DNA from: Gammaproteobacteria bacterium
GTDB lineage: Bacteria > Pseudomonadota > Gammaproteobacteria > Competibacterales > Competibacteraceae
NCBI GenBank assembly: GCA_024235135.1
Contig: JACKMZ010000005.1
Span: forward strand, 169,252-233,251
DNA: 64,000 bases
Direction of reading: 5' to 3'
In this document: in pieces, positions 63,611 through 64,000 of the stretch
Layout of the letters: each line of letters begins with the position of its first letter
How positions within the stretch are numbered: position 1 is the stretch's first letter
Notes under the pieces: generated by a model
Database searches by the model: none
Seen by the model: only the letters and a program-made list of their open reading frames with translations
Told to the model about the DNA's origin: nothing
Position numbers and translations under genes: made by a program

Positions 63611-64000
63611 ATGAATGATGATCGACTGAGAAAGTCAGCCCAACGATTGGGACAAAGTCAAATACTCCACCCTCTCTCAACCGCGCAATTAGGACTCTGG
63701 TATGGCCAATCAGTGGATGGAAATCATGCGTCCTTCTACATTGCCGAATATGTTGAGATTTTGGGGCCAATGGACCCGGTCCGTTTTGAAAAGGCCTTAC
63801 GGCAAGTGGTCACGGAAAATGACGCATTGCGGCTGCGAATAGTGGAAACCGACGAGGGACCACGGCAATATCTTGCGGATAGGCCGGCATCGGTGCTGTC
63901 CTTCCAGGACGTCAGCGAGGAACCCAATCCACAAGCGGCCGCTGAACACTGGATGCACGCCGATCTCGCCCGGCGTATGGATCTTACCTGCGAGCTGCCA
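63611..64000 (+). CDS. Non-ribosomal peptide synthetase, N-terminal condensation domain (partial)
   Basis: 130 codons run off the right edge. The protein starts with a condensation domain: HPLSTAQLGLWYGQ matches the C1 motif, and PVRFEKALRQVVTENDALRL the C2-type motif. A starter module that begins with a condensation domain usually acylates the first amino acid, as in lipopeptides and siderophores. It sits downstream of an MbtH gene. The product cannot be inferred from this part. Confidence 0.93.
   Translation, partial: MNDDRLRKSAQRLGQSQILHPLSTAQLGLWYGQSVDGNHASFYIAEYVEILGPMDPVRFEKALRQVVTENDALRLRIVETDEGPRQYLADRPASVLSFQDVSEEPNPQAAAEHWMHADLARRMDLTCELP

Noticed and set aside
1..64000. tRNA genes or an attachment site bounding the accessory block
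   Set aside because: No cloverleaf-like sequence or direct repeat pair was found by eye; a tRNA scan would be needed to exclude it.

Overview
The window reads as chromosomal DNA of a gammaproteobacterium with moderately high GC. The evidence is the repertoire: ProQ/FinO protein, HAE1-type RND pump, DmeF/DmeR, sigma-54 two-component pair, DedA, RecD2 and CobQ. A genus cannot be fixed from the sequence; a methanotroph, purple-sulfur or Competibacter-like lineage is a guess. No tRNA, rRNA or CRISPR array was recognised.

Left flank (1-9.1 kb): a lipoprotein fragment, then non-ribosomal peptide synthetase (NRPS) support genes (MbtH-like protein, Sfp-type phosphopantetheinyl transferase, type II thioesterase). 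These are followed by an SPFH protein, small membrane proteins, a predicted zinc metallopeptidase, a cell-wall amidase and a ProQ-like RNA chaperone.

Accessory block (9.1-33 kb): after IS6 and Tn3 remnants, and only 15 bp beyond a Tn3-like terminal repeat, lies the most interesting feature, an eight-gene minus-strand operon (20876 to 9782). In transcription order it encodes a small HTH protein, an SNF2-type helicase, a DUF262/DUF1524 nuclease-like protein, a type III Mod-like DNA methyltransferase, a frameshifted zeta-type kinase, a small partner protein, a DUF1016 PD-(D/E)XK protein and a type III Res-like helicase-nuclease. It looks like a composite defence system. Beyond it are IS4 and IS66 remnants around a broken surface-protein gene, a small redox/detoxification operon with a divergent LysR regulator, and a graveyard of broken toxin-antitoxin, restriction and conjugation genes (AbiE, nucleotidyltransferase, HsdS/GIY-YIG/HsdR, TacA/TacT).

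Middle (32.6-48 kb): a TetR regulator and an RND efflux pair appear to share an operator. Then come a broken Tn5-like transposase, a BASS transporter, a RecD2 helicase followed by a truncated exonuclease/helicase gene, an unusual protein with four HTH-like repeats coupled to a secreted protein, an SLC13-type transporter and a DedA protein.

Right flank (48.6-64 kb): a PepSY protein, a GNAT-like protein, a sigma-54 two-component pair, the DmeF/DmeR metal-efflux module, a putative alpha/beta hydrolase with a small companion, a PAS-GGDEF-EAL protein, a second MbtH, CobQ, an apparently intact IS5-family element fused to the start of a cupin gene, and the first codons of an NRPS beginning with a condensation domain. 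NRPS-related genes therefore occur at both ends of the window.
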